From positions 186,001-250,000 of the forward strand of contig CAWASG010000002.1 of NCBI GenBank assembly GCA_963784615.1: a stretch of DNA of 64,000 nt, read 5' to 3'. Origin of the DNA: UBA11403 sp963784615. Its GTDB lineage: Bacteria; Pseudomonadota; Gammaproteobacteria; Legionellales; Legionellaceae. A model generated the notes under the pieces. The model was not told the origin of the DNA and ran no database searches. It saw only the letters and a program-made list of their open reading frames with translations. The stretch's first letter is position 1; each line of letters starts with the position of its first letter. Both the position numbers and the translations under genes were made by a program. This document shows, in pieces, positions 43,426 through 52,606 of this stretch.

Positions 43426-45054
43426 ATGGTCCAACGTCGAAGTAGTTCATTTATTAGCCTATCTTTCATGATGGCTTGCGCTGTACAAGTTAATGCGGCT
43501 GAGCCCGTTTCGCTACACATCACGCCCTTTTCCAAGGTCAAGCAGATGTTCGATGTTCAAGTGCCCGGACTATTAAAGTCCAGTAAGACACCTGGCAACG
43601 ATCTACAATTGATTCAGCAGCATCAAGATAAACAACAAGTGACACATGCGCGCATGCAGCAATATTATTCGGGATTTCCTGTATTTGGGGGATATGCCAT
43701 TATGCATGGCCGTCAATCGGTTGCTCAGATGTGGGGCTCAAACAATAAACCTGTTTCCATGAACGGGAAGCTTTATCAAGGCTTACGGGCTGATTTGGGT
43801 CAACCCGCAGATGATTTTGTGGCACATGGAGCGGATGCGTTGCAACACTTTAAGGCTCACTATCCACAACAACAAATCAGTGATGAAACCATTCAGCCGA
43901 TGATCTACATTGATAAAGACTCTCGCGCTCATTGGGCATATAAATTGAGCATACTCATTTCTCACGCCGATCACATTCCAGAGCGACCCACCGCAATCGT
44001 TGACGCGCAAACGTATCAATACTATGTGCAGTGGAATGATATGAAAACGGCACGGTCGAAAGTAACCGGTAGCGGCTTTAGCGGCAATGTACACACTGGG
44101 TTGCATCAATTTGGTGGTGATCTCCCAAAATTGCAAATGACCAGAGATGATAAGCTAGGGATTTGTTATATGGAGAATACACATACTAAAGTGGTTGACA
44201 TGATGCATCGGTATCAAGGACGAAATACCCCCATGCATTTTTTCTGCAGTGACAGCGCGCGCCGCGGGGATGATACTTTTATGACAGGTTATCTGGGAAA
44301 TGGGTATGATAAAATCAATGGTGCTTTCTCGCCCTCTAATGATGCGTTGTATTCGGGCAATATCATTTTTGATATGTATAACACCTGGTATGGTATGAAC
44401 CCGCTCGAGGAACAAGGTAAGGCCAAACTATTAATCATGCGTGTTCACTTTGGTGTTTCGTATGACAATGCTTTTTGGGATGGTGAACAAATGACCTTTG
44501 GTGATGGCGGATTGAATCTGTATCCCATGGTGTCTTTGGGCGTCGCAGCGCATGAAATCAGTCATGGCTTCACCGAGCGTCATTCTGACTTGGCCTATTA
44601 TGGACAGTCGGGCGCTATGAACGAGTCTTTTTCTGATATGGCCGCGCAAACAGCTGAATATTATGCAAACGGTAGCAATGATTGGACAATAGGGGCTGAA
44701 TTGGTCAAGCCCAAAAGCGGTATGACCGCTTTTCGCTTCATGGACCGGCCCAGTCGCGATGGTTTATCCATTGATAGCGCGGATCAATATAAACCTGAAA
44801 TGGATGTGCATCACACGAGTGGCGTTTATAATCGGCTATTTTATTTACTATCGACCCAACCCGGCTGGGATGTTCGTCGGGCATTTGAAGTGATGCTGAC
44901 CGCCAATGCGGACTATTGGACGCCGACATCAACGTTTGATGAAGGTGCGTGTGGGATTATTGATGCGGCAAAGAGCTTGAATTACTCTATGGCGGATGTG
45001 ACATCTGTTTTGGATCAAGTAGGGGTGCATTACGCGGTATGTAAGTTGGATTGA
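43426..45054 (+). CDS. Secreted M4-family zinc metalloprotease (ProA/Msp-like)
   Basis: A 542-residue thermolysin-family enzyme. It has a signal peptide (about 1-24, ending VNAA), an FTP/PepSY-like propeptide (about 40-200), and a catalytic domain with HEISH at 376-380, the third zinc ligand Glu400 (NESFSD), and a catalytic His near 462 (HHTSG). These are secreted by the type II system in Legionella, where the ProA/Msp protease degrades host proteins. Orthology to ProA itself is not established because Legionella carries several paralogues. It is preceded by a 19-bp tandem repeat. Confidence 0.93.
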   Translation: MVQRRSSSFISLSFMMACAVQVNAAEPVSLHITPFSKVKQMFDVQVPGLLKSSKTPGNDLQLIQQHQDKQQVTHARMQQYYSGFPVFGGYAIMHGRQSVAQMWGSNNKPVSMNGKLYQGLRADLGQPADDFVAHGADALQHFKAHYPQQQISDETIQPMIYIDKDSRAHWAYKLSILISHADHIPERPTAIVDAQTYQYYVQWNDMKTARSKVTGSGFSGNVHTGLHQFGGDLPKLQMTRDDKLGICYMENTHTKVVDMMHRYQGRNTPMHFFCSDSARRGDDTFMTGYLGNGYDKINGAFSPSNDALYSGNIIFDMYNTWYGMNPLEEQGKAKLLIMRVHFGVSYDNAFWDGEQMTFGDGGLNLYPMVSLGVAAHEISHGFTERHSDLAYYGQSGAMNESFSDMAAQTAEYYANGSNDWTIGAELVKPKSGMTAFRFMDRPSRDGLSIDSADQYKPEMDVHHTSGVYNRLFYLLSTQPGWDVRRAFEVMLTANADYWTPTSTFDEGACGIIDAAKSLNYSMADVTSVLDQVGVHYAVCKLD

Positions 45055-45107
45055 GTGAAAGCAGAGACTAACGGCACTGAGTTGAGGAAAAAATGATTGA
45101 TGTGCGC

Positions 45108-45143
45108 GTAGGTTGGGCTTCGCTCTCGCTCAACCCAACCTAC
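45108..45143. repeat. REP-like repeat unit, copy 1
   Basis: GTAGGTTGGG and CCCAACCTAC (10-bp arms) flank a CTTCGCTCTCGCTCAA core. It is related to copies at 48207-48238, 48250-48280, and 58436-58467. It lies between convergent genes and may act as a bidirectional terminator. Confidence 0.8.
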
Positions 45144-45175
45144 AGTGTTTAACTTAGTGCCATTAGGAGTAGAGA

Positions 45176-46186
45176 TTATTCCATTTTGTTTTGATATTCC
45201 CCAAAACAAGCCAAACTGTTGAGTTTTGCTCGCTTCAGTAATACGGCCTGAGCTTTTTTGATTTGTTCAGACTGTCCGCCCCATGCTTTTAAACAATCTT
45301 CTTGTAATGCTCGTCCATAAGAAAAACTCAATATCCAGGGTTGATCACCGACGAGGTTGATGGCATTTAGGTTCGCTGTCGCCTCTTGAGATGTTTGGCC
45401 TCCCGACAAGAAATTAATCGAAGGAACTGCGGCAGGCACTTGATTGCGAAAGACATTGATTGTGAATTCGGCAATGTCCTCAGTAGGACTGAATGGTTTG
45501 GCATTTTTGCCTGAAGTTACCATGCTGGGTTTCAAAATGATGTGCTCTAATGAGACCTGGTGAATAAATAGGGCATGAAATAGCTCATGTAAAACGAGTT
45601 CACTGGCAATTGCACAGTCCTCAATGCTATGTGTGCCATCCATTAATATTTCAGGCTCAACAATCGGGACGATGCCGGCGACCTGGCAAGCGGCAGCATA
45701 TCGTGCCAGCGTTTCTGCACCGGCTTTAATGGCGGTCAAACTGGGTGAGAATTCAGAAATCGAGTAGACATTTCGCCATTTGGCAAATTTTGCTCCCAAC
45801 GCTTTGAAATGTAGAAGTCGTTCAGGTAAGCCATCTAGCCCTTGAGTGACTTGTTCATCTTCAGTATTGGCTAACGGTACAAGCCCTTTATCAACCTTGA
45901 TACCGGGCAATATTCCTTTACGAGCAAAAAGCTCAGGAATGGCCGTGCCTTGATCGTCTACTTGCTGAAACGTTTCTTCAAATAAAATAACGCCATTGAT
46001 ATACTCCTCCAACCCTTCGGTTGTTGCGAGTAATAAGCGGTAATCGCGGCGATTTTCTTCAGTGTTTTCAACATTGATGGACGCAAAGCGCTTGCCAATG
46101 GTGCCGTTGCTTTCATCAGCAGCTAAAAACCCTTTACCATCTTGTAGTAAGAGATCCATTGTTGTTGATAATTCTTCGAAGTACAT
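45176..46186 (-). CDS. fda: Class I fructose-bisphosphate aldolase
   Basis: A 336-residue Schiff-base aldolase. Motifs: GKGFLAADESNGTIGKR at the N-terminus, KFAKWRNVYSI, IVEPEI, and LKPSMVTSGK, which contains the active-site lysine. It cleaves fructose-1,6-bisphosphate in glycolysis and gluconeogenesis. The ATG at 46186 follows AAGGAGAAAG; the longer ORF upstream overlaps the reductase gene and is rejected. It is 28 bp downstream of the FNR-like gene and likely co-transcribed. Confidence 0.95.
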   Translation of the reverse strand: MYFEELSTTMDLLLQDGKGFLAADESNGTIGKRFASINVENTEENRRDYRLLLATTEGLEEYINGVILFEETFQQVDDQGTAIPELFARKGILPGIKVDKGLVPLANTEDEQVTQGLDGLPERLLHFKALGAKFAKWRNVYSISEFSPSLTAIKAGAETLARYAAACQVAGIVPIVEPEILMDGTHSIEDCAIASELVLHELFHALFIHQVSLEHIILKPSMVTSGKNAKPFSPTEDIAEFTINVFRNQVPAAVPSINFLSGGQTSQEATANLNAINLVGDQPWILSFSYGRALQEDCLKAWGGQSEQIKKAQAVLLKRAKLNSLACFGEYQNKME

Positions 46187-46214
46187 ACTTTCTCCTTGAT
46201 ACAGATTATAAATT

Positions 46215-46949
46215 TTAATTTGAAATATATTTTTCACGAATAATGTGTTGTGTGGTGAAGCCTTTTTCCTTGAGTTGCAAAAAAGCATCGTCGATCATTG
46301 CTGGGTTCCCGCATAGATAGATCAGATCTCGTTCGGGGTTTAAATTTAATTCAGGAAATAATTGCTGAACATAGCCCGCATATTCATTTGAAGATAATGT
46401 TGTTTTATCCTCTTGACTTAAACAGGCGCAAAAAGTGACTTGCGGGTATTGTTCAACAAGCGCCATCCATTCATCAAGATATAATATCTCTCCCCTGTTT
46501 TGAACCCCTTGTAATATGACAATTTGGAGGTCTGGGTGATTTTCCATACGTTGAATTAACGCTGCCATCATGGCTCGATATGGCGTTATTCCTGTGCTGG
46601 TGGCTACCAAAACATACCGCTTTGGCACTTCATCTTTAAGGGTTAAGCGCCCATAGGGCCCGCTTGCTTGGAGTGTGTCGCCAGGCTTTAGATTAAATAA
46701 TAAGTCAGTTCCGGGACCTCCCTCCATAAAACCCGCGGCTATTTCAATGGAGTTGTTTTGTGAGGGAACATTCGCGATACTGTAACTACGACGCAGCATT
46801 TTGTTGTCGTGTTCAAAATGAATAGTAATGAATTGCCCAGGCAAATAATTGAATGCAGGGGTTTGATTGCTCTTAAAAATGAAATGCTTGGTTTTAGACG
46901 AGAGCATAAAAGCATCTTGAAGGGTAATAGGGAATGTTTCGATCGCCAT
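46215..46949 (-). CDS. Ferredoxin-NADP reductase-like flavoprotein
   Basis: A 244-residue FNR-fold protein. FAD-binding RRSYSIAN and GPYGRLTL, NAD(P)-binding VATSTGITPYRAMM, and a C-terminal LCGNPAMIDDA are in the right order. It transfers electrons between NAD(P)H and a ferredoxin or flavodoxin. It is the first gene of a two-gene unit with aldolase and is divergent from the IcmC/DotV-like gene. The exact partner is unknown. Confidence 0.88.
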   Translation of the reverse strand: MAIETFPITLQDAFMLSSKTKHFIFKSNQTPAFNYLPGQFITIHFEHDNKMLRRSYSIANVPSQNNSIEIAAGFMEGGPGTDLLFNLKPGDTLQASGPYGRLTLKDEVPKRYVLVATSTGITPYRAMMAALIQRMENHPDLQIVILQGVQNRGEILYLDEWMALVEQYPQVTFCACLSQEDKTTLSSNEYAGYVQQLFPELNLNPERDLIYLCGNPAMIDDAFLQLKEKGFTTQHIIREKYISN

Positions 46950-47071
46950 GATTCGTTACTGTACTTGAATGAGAAAGTCCCTAATATAAGGGATATATTA
47001 TACATTGCAAGGTAAATGGCTCATGAAGCCGTAAAATTAGTATCAAAATAGAAGAGAGCCGATAATATAAA

Positions 47072-47599
47072 ATGAGTAATGTCGACTTAATAACCATATT
47101 GGGCAACCTTAGCCAATCACTTATATCTGTAGAGCGGCTTGTAACAGCGGTCAGCTATCTGGCAGGGCTTGTGCTGGTTTATTCAGGCGTGTTCAGATTT
47201 AAAAAAATTGCCATTTCCGGTGGGCGATCCCAGGAGCATTACTTTAGTGCGTTGTCACTTTTAGTTGCAGGGACAGCACTTCTTTTTCTTCCAACATCCA
47301 TTCGAATCATATCCAATACAACATTCGGAACAGAAAATATTTTGTCATATTCTAATTACAATAAATGGGATATTTTTCAATCAATGAGCGTTTTAGTTCA
47401 AACGGCGGGCTTGATTTGGTTTGTGCGAGGTTGCATCATGGTGGTGCATGCAAGTGAGCCCGGTGAGCAGCATGGCTTGCGCGGATTCTTTTTTATTGTG
47501 ACAGGTATTTTTGCAATGAACTTTGTGCTAACTATGTCGATGATATCGTCTGTTGTGAATTTTTTAGTGAATTGGTCAATCACATTTAAAAAAGCGTAA
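47072..47599 (+). CDS. IcmC/DotV-like integral membrane protein
   Basis: A 175-residue protein with four hydrophobic segments (about 24-43, 60-81, 107-126, 139-168). The opening, a short amphipathic piece followed by LVTAVSYLAGLVLVYSGVFRF, resembles the start of IcmC/DotE and its paralogue DotV, small inner-membrane parts of the Dot/Icm type IVB secretion system. No other Dot/Icm genes are visible here, so it could be an isolated dot gene or an unrelated membrane protein. It is 25 bp upstream of another gene with which it probably forms an operon. Confidence 0.55.
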   Translation: MSNVDLITILGNLSQSLISVERLVTAVSYLAGLVLVYSGVFRFKKIAISGGRSQEHYFSALSLLVAGTALLFLPTSIRIISNTTFGTENILSYSNYNKWDIFQSMSVLVQTAGLIWFVRGCIMVVHASEPGEQHGLRGFFFIVTGIFAMNFVLTMSMISSVVNFLVNWSITFKKA

Positions 47600-47624
47600 T
47601 TTAAATATTTAACAGGAGCAGCGC

Positions 47625-48200
47625 ATGAAACGAGTTTTGGGAATACTAATCATTGTGGCGGTGGTTGCAATATCACTATTTATGTTTGTTTCATCGCCAA
47701 GAAACAAGCAGGCCGAAGGCGCCGTCAAACCAGAGCTCGTACTTAATCAAATTAAAGTGGTGACAAAGCAAGAGCAAGAGGCTGACGGGGACGAGCTATA
47801 TCTGACGTTGAGCGCGCGTGAAGGCGCTGAGTTTACGCGGATACCTGCAAAACCTGACCATTGGTTGTCTCGCCAGATCGATTCGATTAAAAATGTGAGC
47901 TTATGGTCAAAGCCGATAGCAGAAGGAGAGTCTGTTACCTTGGTGATTGAGCTGAATGAACAGGATGCAGAGCCAATGAACCCAGATGACTTGTTGGGGA
48001 TTATGCGGGTTCAGCTAAAAAATGAAAAGGGCTCCTTAACAGTTCACTGGGATATTCCTAATCGATCGGGAATAGATGCCCCCAAAAAGATGGATGGAGA
48101 ACTAGCCGATACCATGAGCCAAGAGTCGGGAAAGGTTCAGAAATTTGACCTGGTCAATGATGGTGCGCATTACGAAGTCTATCTATCAGTGAAAGAGTAA
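47625..48200 (+). CDS. Membrane-anchored or secreted protein of unknown function
   Basis: A 191-residue protein. An N-terminal hydrophobic segment (about 4-22) may be a signal anchor; the rest is hydrophilic and beta-rich, with the acidic stretch EQEADGDELYLTLSAREGAE. I do not recognise a family. The position right after the IcmC/DotV-like gene (25-bp gap, AGGAGC ribosome-binding site) suggests that it works with it, perhaps as a periplasmic part. A repeat hairpin follows the stop codon. Confidence 0.65.
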   Translation: MKRVLGILIIVAVVAISLFMFVSSPRNKQAEGAVKPELVLNQIKVVTKQEQEADGDELYLTLSAREGAEFTRIPAKPDHWLSRQIDSIKNVSLWSKPIAEGESVTLVIELNEQDAEPMNPDDLLGIMRVQLKNEKGSLTVHWDIPNRSGIDAPKKMDGELADTMSQESGKVQKFDLVNDGAHYEVYLSVKE

Positions 48201-48206
48201 AATAAA

Positions 48207-48280
48207 GTAGGTTGGGTTGAGCGAGAGCGAAGTTCAACAAAATCGTTATGTTGGGCTTCGCTCTCGCTCAACCCAGCCTC
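48207..48280. repeat. Inverted pair of REP-like units forming a long hairpin
   Basis: Unit A (48207-48238) and unit B (48250-48280) are near-perfect complements, both containing GAGCGAGAGCGAAG or its complement, separated by a short AT-rich loop. The hairpin lies between converging genes and may terminate transcription on both strands. Confidence 0.85.
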
Positions 48281-48335
48281 CGCGTACATCAATCATTTTT
48301 TCCTTAACTTAATGATCAGTAAGCCGAAGCCCATC

Positions 48336-48623
48336 CTACTCCTCGTCTTCTTCACCGCATATTTTAAGATGGTTGGCTTTAGCAAAATCTAAAATAGACT
48401 GATACACCTGAGGACTCGACTCTTTGAGTTTAGGGTCAAGTAGGATGCATTTATTCCCTTCATGATTGACGCTGGGTTGCAGCATGGGTGAATAGTGAAT
48501 GCGGCTGTTTTTAAAACTAGCCATGCCTTCACTCATTCGCTCAGCCCAGTCGCTGGGGCGAAATGCCTTTCCTTGAGGCGTAATGCCTTCAATTACAATT
48601 GTTTTATCATCAGGTTTAGTCAT
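48336..48623 (-). CDS. DUF3579-family small protein
   Basis: A 95-residue protein starting at the ATG 48623 (an in-frame GTG at 48632 is possible). The body, VIEGITPQGKAFRPSDWAER followed by SPMLQPSV and KCILLDPKL, is that of DUF3579, a conserved proteobacterial family with no proven function. The protein is soluble and acidic at its C-terminus (CGEEDEE). It is convergent with the 47625-48200 gene across the repeat hairpin. Confidence 0.85.
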   Translation of the reverse strand: MTKPDDKTIVIEGITPQGKAFRPSDWAERMSEGMASFKNSRIHYSPMLQPSVNHEGNKCILLDPKLKESSPQVYQSILDFAKANHLKICGEEDEE

Positions 48624-48682
48624 TTTACACACATTGCAAGGTTATTTGTTAGAGTATAGCACTCTTCAGGCCAGTTATGTTT

Positions 48683-50209
48683 TCATTGGCCGATTGATTT
48701 TAGTGTCTCGTGGGTGCTGTCGCGATATTTGTTTTCAAAATCGATTAGTTGTTGTTCCAGTTTCCATTGTAGTTTTGCTTTTTTGTTGTGAGAAATAAAA
48801 TCAAGGCAGGATGCCGCATTGAGGTCTTGGCACTCATGTACTTTAAGATCGTGACTTGGGTTTTCCCAAAGACTTTTGCCTGGCAGGAAACTATAGGTAA
48901 GTGCATTACGATTGATAGTTTTAATGGTAGCGTAATCTAGACCATGTTGGATGACCGCATTAACGTATTCTTGAGTTAAATTGGTTCTTAAGATGCCCTC
49001 GTCATCTGTGGAAAGAACGACCGGCACTTGATGTGCCAAATAAGAATTAATCGGATGTTTTTTACCATAGACATCTAGTATTTTGCGATTGCTTGTTAAG
49101 TTGATTTCAATGGGGACAGACGTTTTGGCCATATGGTTTAATAAGTCTTCGGAGTGATCTTCATATTGAATATCAACACCATGACCTATTCGCTCTGCAT
49201 GTCCAGTCAGGATGGCATCATGAATATGGTAACGTAATTCTTTATTTATCGTGCCATTCGGCCCAAGCGTTGCTGGGGTGAGTTCACCGGCATGTAGAGC
49301 AATATGCACCTTAGGGTAGGCGCGATGTAAAAAACTTAAAATCGTCATTTGTTGGTGATAATCATGAAGAGATATGGGGCCGTCCTCAGCTTGTACGAGA
49401 TTAATACCAACGATGTCACGTGATTGATTCGCAGCGGCGAAGCCATTGAGGGCTTGAGCAAAAAATTGATTTAGTGGCTGCTCACGTAAAATAATATATT
49501 GAAGTTTAATCGTTAATCCGCACGCGGGTCTTAATGGTGATGACTCGCACCCTAATAATTGTCGCGTTTTCTTCAATAAGTCAGTGCTTTCAGCAACGGT
49601 GTAGTTGATATTGTCACGAAATTTTGGGCTGGATAATAATATCTGTTGCTTGTCAGCCAGATGATGGTGCTTTGTAATCAATCGACTAAAGTTTGCAGAA
49701 TGAGCATGGTCTGGTAAAGTCATCACTTCTAAATAGAGCTCATGTTGGCGAGCGGCGCGTTGCATGACATCAGCCAGCAGCTCCGGTGCATAACTAGAAG
49801 CAATGGGGTTGAACTTAAAGAAAATTGCAAAAAAATGATCATGGCCCGATTCTTTACTGGGTTTAAAATCTTCCATTGACCAGGCTCGAAGGATCTTTTG
49901 ATAGGTCGAGGAATTTTTTTTGAGTTTGTTCAATGAAATGTCTTGGCATTTTTTTTGATGCGGAGTGATGGCATATGTTCTGCCGCTCATGCAATAATTC
50001 CCCTTGGGGGCAAGAGAGAGCATTGTTTCAGGCGATGCACCACCTGTAAGATGGTAATGGAGCTCGCCGCCCTTGGGCATATCCATAAAAAAGGTGTATA
50101 AAGCTTCAGGATCGTTTTTAATAGTAGAAAAGTAATGCTCGGTATCTGCGCTTGAGGTTAAGGCGAAGAGGTTAAATAAGATAGTTGTCAATAGTATGGC
50201 TAGACGCAT
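48683..50209 (-). CDS. Secreted adenosine deaminase (ADGF-like)
   Basis: A 508-residue metallo-hydrolase with a signal peptide (about 1-21, ending SSA). Zinc ligands and catalytic motifs of adenosine deaminases are seen in order: HYHLTGG (HxH), LHAGE, HAERIGHG, and LSTDDEG. The long region between the HxH motif and the core is typical of the adenosine deaminase growth-factor group rather than the short bacterial Add. It would convert adenosine to inosine outside the cytoplasm, possibly on host adenosine. It is divergent from surA. Confidence 0.9.
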   Translation of the reverse strand: MRLAILLTTILFNLFALTSSADTEHYFSTIKNDPEALYTFFMDMPKGGELHYHLTGGASPETMLSLAPKGNYCMSGRTYAITPHQKKCQDISLNKLKKNSSTYQKILRAWSMEDFKPSKESGHDHFFAIFFKFNPIASSYAPELLADVMQRAARQHELYLEVMTLPDHAHSANFSRLITKHHHLADKQQILLSSPKFRDNINYTVAESTDLLKKTRQLLGCESSPLRPACGLTIKLQYIILREQPLNQFFAQALNGFAAANQSRDIVGINLVQAEDGPISLHDYHQQMTILSFLHRAYPKVHIALHAGELTPATLGPNGTINKELRYHIHDAILTGHAERIGHGVDIQYEDHSEDLLNHMAKTSVPIEINLTSNRKILDVYGKKHPINSYLAHQVPVVLSTDDEGILRTNLTQEYVNAVIQHGLDYATIKTINRNALTYSFLPGKSLWENPSHDLKVHECQDLNAASCLDFISHNKKAKLQWKLEQQLIDFENKYRDSTHETLKSIGQ

Positions 50210-50330
50210 TATTGATTAGATTGCTAAATGATGAACAATATCATTGCATATCTTTGGTAAAATGTCGAGAAAATAAGTACACTATTCATTTTTGATTTCA
50301 ATTATCATTATTGGGAATAAGGATTTATGT

Positions 50331-51620
50331 ATGCGTAAACAAACACTATTTTTTTTGGCTATTCTGCCCATTTTGGTTGCGGCCGAGTCATCTCAGGTGC
50401 TCGATAAAGTCGTCGCCGTTGTAAACGATAACGTGATTACGGCAAGTGAATTAAATCATCAGATTGAGGTATTGCGTCAACAATTGGTATTGAAGAAAAT
50501 GGAGGTACCTTCTGATCAGGTACTACGCAAGCAAGTGCTGCATCATTTGATTGACGTAGACATACAGTTACAGTTAGCGAAAAAAAATAACTTCGTGATT
50601 GATAACGCTGAATTGAATGCATCGATTGAAAAAATCGCACAACAAAATCATGTGACGCTTACTCAATTGCGAGAAGAAGTTCAAAAACAAGGGATGGACT
50701 GGGAGGCCTACAGGGAAAACATCCGTAAGGAAATATTGATTAGTCGTATACAACAAGAAGCGGTTGGCAAAGAAGTCGTTGTTTCATCGCAGCAAGTTGA
50801 TAATTTTCTTAAAACGGCCCCTGTAAGCGAAAAAGAAAATCAAGTCTATCATCTTCAAAATATTGTTATCCCCCTGCCAGAAGAACCAACAACAGAACAA
50901 GTGAAGCGTGCTAAAGATAAAGCGAATCTTCTTCTTGCTAAAATTAAAAAGGGAGAGGATTTCAGTCTGATGGCGATTGCTGAGTCGAGTGGTGAGTTCG
51001 CACTTGAAGGTGGCGACCTCGGCGAGCGTCACCTCGCGCAGCTGCCAGAGATCTTTGCTGAGAGAGTGGTGACTATGAATCCAGGGGAAGTTGCCGGTCC
51101 ATTGAGAACGGGGAACGGATATCAATTGATTAAATTGGTAGCGGCTCAGGGGAGTGATGACCACCATGAGGTCACAAAAACTCATGTACGCCATATTTTA
51201 ATCAAAACTGATGCGAGTACAACAGCTGAAGATGCAAGCAAGCAAATTAATAATTTATATCAGCAGATTAAAGCAGGCAAAGATTTTGGAGTGATGGCGA
51301 AACAGTATTCGGTGGATGCGTCTAGTGCAATTAAAGACGGTGATCTGGGTTGGGTTACATCGGATGAGCTGGTTCCTGCATTTGCTGAAGCGATGGATAA
51401 ATTACCGTTACACCAAGTGAGTAAGCCCGTTAATTCGCCATTTGGATGGCATTTGATCGAAGTTCTTGAGCGAAAAAAGGTAGATGATTCCAAAGCCTTT
51501 AAGCGACAACAAGTTAGGCAATTTTTACATCAACGCAAATTCAATGAAGCAGTCCAAAACTGGCAGCAACATCTGCGAGCAGATGCGTATGTCAATATTG
51601 TGGATAAGGCCCTGGCATGA
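50331..51620 (+). CDS. surA: Periplasmic chaperone/peptidyl-prolyl isomerase SurA
   Basis: A 429-residue protein with signal peptide (about 1-18), an N-terminal chaperone domain (about 20-165, VVAVVNDNVITASELN), and two parvulin PPIC domains (about 175-270 and 285-385). SurA folds outer-membrane proteins. The ATG at 50331 begins the signal peptide; an upstream ATG is less likely. The stop overlaps the start of pdxA (ATGA). Confidence 0.96.
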   Translation: MRKQTLFFLAILPILVAAESSQVLDKVVAVVNDNVITASELNHQIEVLRQQLVLKKMEVPSDQVLRKQVLHHLIDVDIQLQLAKKNNFVIDNAELNASIEKIAQQNHVTLTQLREEVQKQGMDWEAYRENIRKEILISRIQQEAVGKEVVVSSQQVDNFLKTAPVSEKENQVYHLQNIVIPLPEEPTTEQVKRAKDKANLLLAKIKKGEDFSLMAIAESSGEFALEGGDLGERHLAQLPEIFAERVVTMNPGEVAGPLRTGNGYQLIKLVAAQGSDDHHEVTKTHVRHILIKTDASTTAEDASKQINNLYQQIKAGKDFGVMAKQYSVDASSAIKDGDLGWVTSDELVPAFAEAMDKLPLHQVSKPVNSPFGWHLIEVLERKKVDDSKAFKRQQVRQFLHQRKFNEAVQNWQQHLRADAYVNIVDKALA

Positions 51621-52606
51621 AGTCGTTACTTGTCACAAGTGGTGAACCAGCTGGAATTGGTCTGGATGTATGTCTTGATTTGGCTGGTTCAGATATTCCA
51701 CTTGTGATTTTGGCGGATAAAGGTTTATTAGCTCAGCGAGCTGCGCAGTTGGGTCGCATGATATATATTCAGGACTATGTGCCTTCTGAGCCTCTGACGA
51801 GTCGGAAAAAAAATCATTTAACCGTTTTACATCTTCAGTGTCCATCTGAGGTGACTCCCGGCGTATTAAATCAAAACAATGCAGCATATGTATTAACCAT
51901 GTTGACGATGGCGGCGGATTTATGTCTGAATCATCAGTTTTCTGCTATGGTCACAGCGCCAGTACATAAGGGCGTTATTAATGATGCTGGGTTTGCTTTT
52001 ACTGGCCATACAGAGTTCCTGGAGTCTAAATGCAAGGCAAGTAAAGTTGTGATGATGTTGGCTTGTGATGTGATGCGGGTCGCATTGATGACGACCCATT
52101 TACCATTACGACAAGTCGCAGATGCAATCACCCCATCATTGATTATTGATGTTTTGACGTGTTTGAATACCTCACTTCAACGGGACTTTGCAATAGAACA
52201 TCCAAGGATTTGGGTTGCAGGGCTAAACCCTCACGCTGGGGAGGGCGGGCATCTTGGCACTGAGGAAATAGAAATCATTGCGCCTGCACTGAAGTATCTT
52301 CGCGAACAACAAATAGATGTAAGCGGCCCGTTTCCTGCAGATACATTGTTCACGCCAAACAATCTTGACTCTTGTGATGTGTTTGTGGCGATGTACCATG
52401 ACCAAGGGTTGCCTGTTTTAAAATATGCAGGATTTGGAAATGCCGTTAATATTACATTGGGACTGCCCATCATCCGAACATCAGTTGATCATGGAACAGC
52501 TTTGGAATTAGCCGGGACTGGTCGAGCTCAATCCAGCAGTTTGCTATCGGCGGTCACCATAGCTGCAGAAATGGCCAGAAAACGAGATCTAACTTATGAT
52601 CGTTAG
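51617..52606 (+). CDS. pdxA: 4-hydroxythreonine-4-phosphate dehydrogenase PdxA
   Basis: A 329-residue enzyme of the vitamin B6 pathway. GEPAGIGLDV at the N-terminus, the metal- and substrate-binding TGHTEFLE and VAGLNPHAGEGG, and a C-terminal DQGLPVLKY are the expected motifs. It is in the surA-pdxA-folA operon: it overlaps surA by 4 bp and folA by 11 bp. Confidence 0.97.
   Translation: MKSLLVTSGEPAGIGLDVCLDLAGSDIPLVILADKGLLAQRAAQLGRMIYIQDYVPSEPLTSRKKNHLTVLHLQCPSEVTPGVLNQNNAAYVLTMLTMAADLCLNHQFSAMVTAPVHKGVINDAGFAFTGHTEFLESKCKASKVVMMLACDVMRVALMTTHLPLRQVADAITPSLIIDVLTCLNTSLQRDFAIEHPRIWVAGLNPHAGEGGHLGTEEIEIIAPALKYLREQQIDVSGPFPADTLFTPNNLDSCDVFVAMYHDQGLPVLKYAGFGNAVNITLGLPIIRTSVDHGTALELAGTGRAQSSSLLSAVTIAAEMARKRDLTYDR

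Noticed and set aside
45176..46288. Longer aldolase reading frame starting at 46288
   Set aside because: It overlaps the reductase gene and lacks a ribosome-binding site; the ATG at 46186 has AAGGAG.
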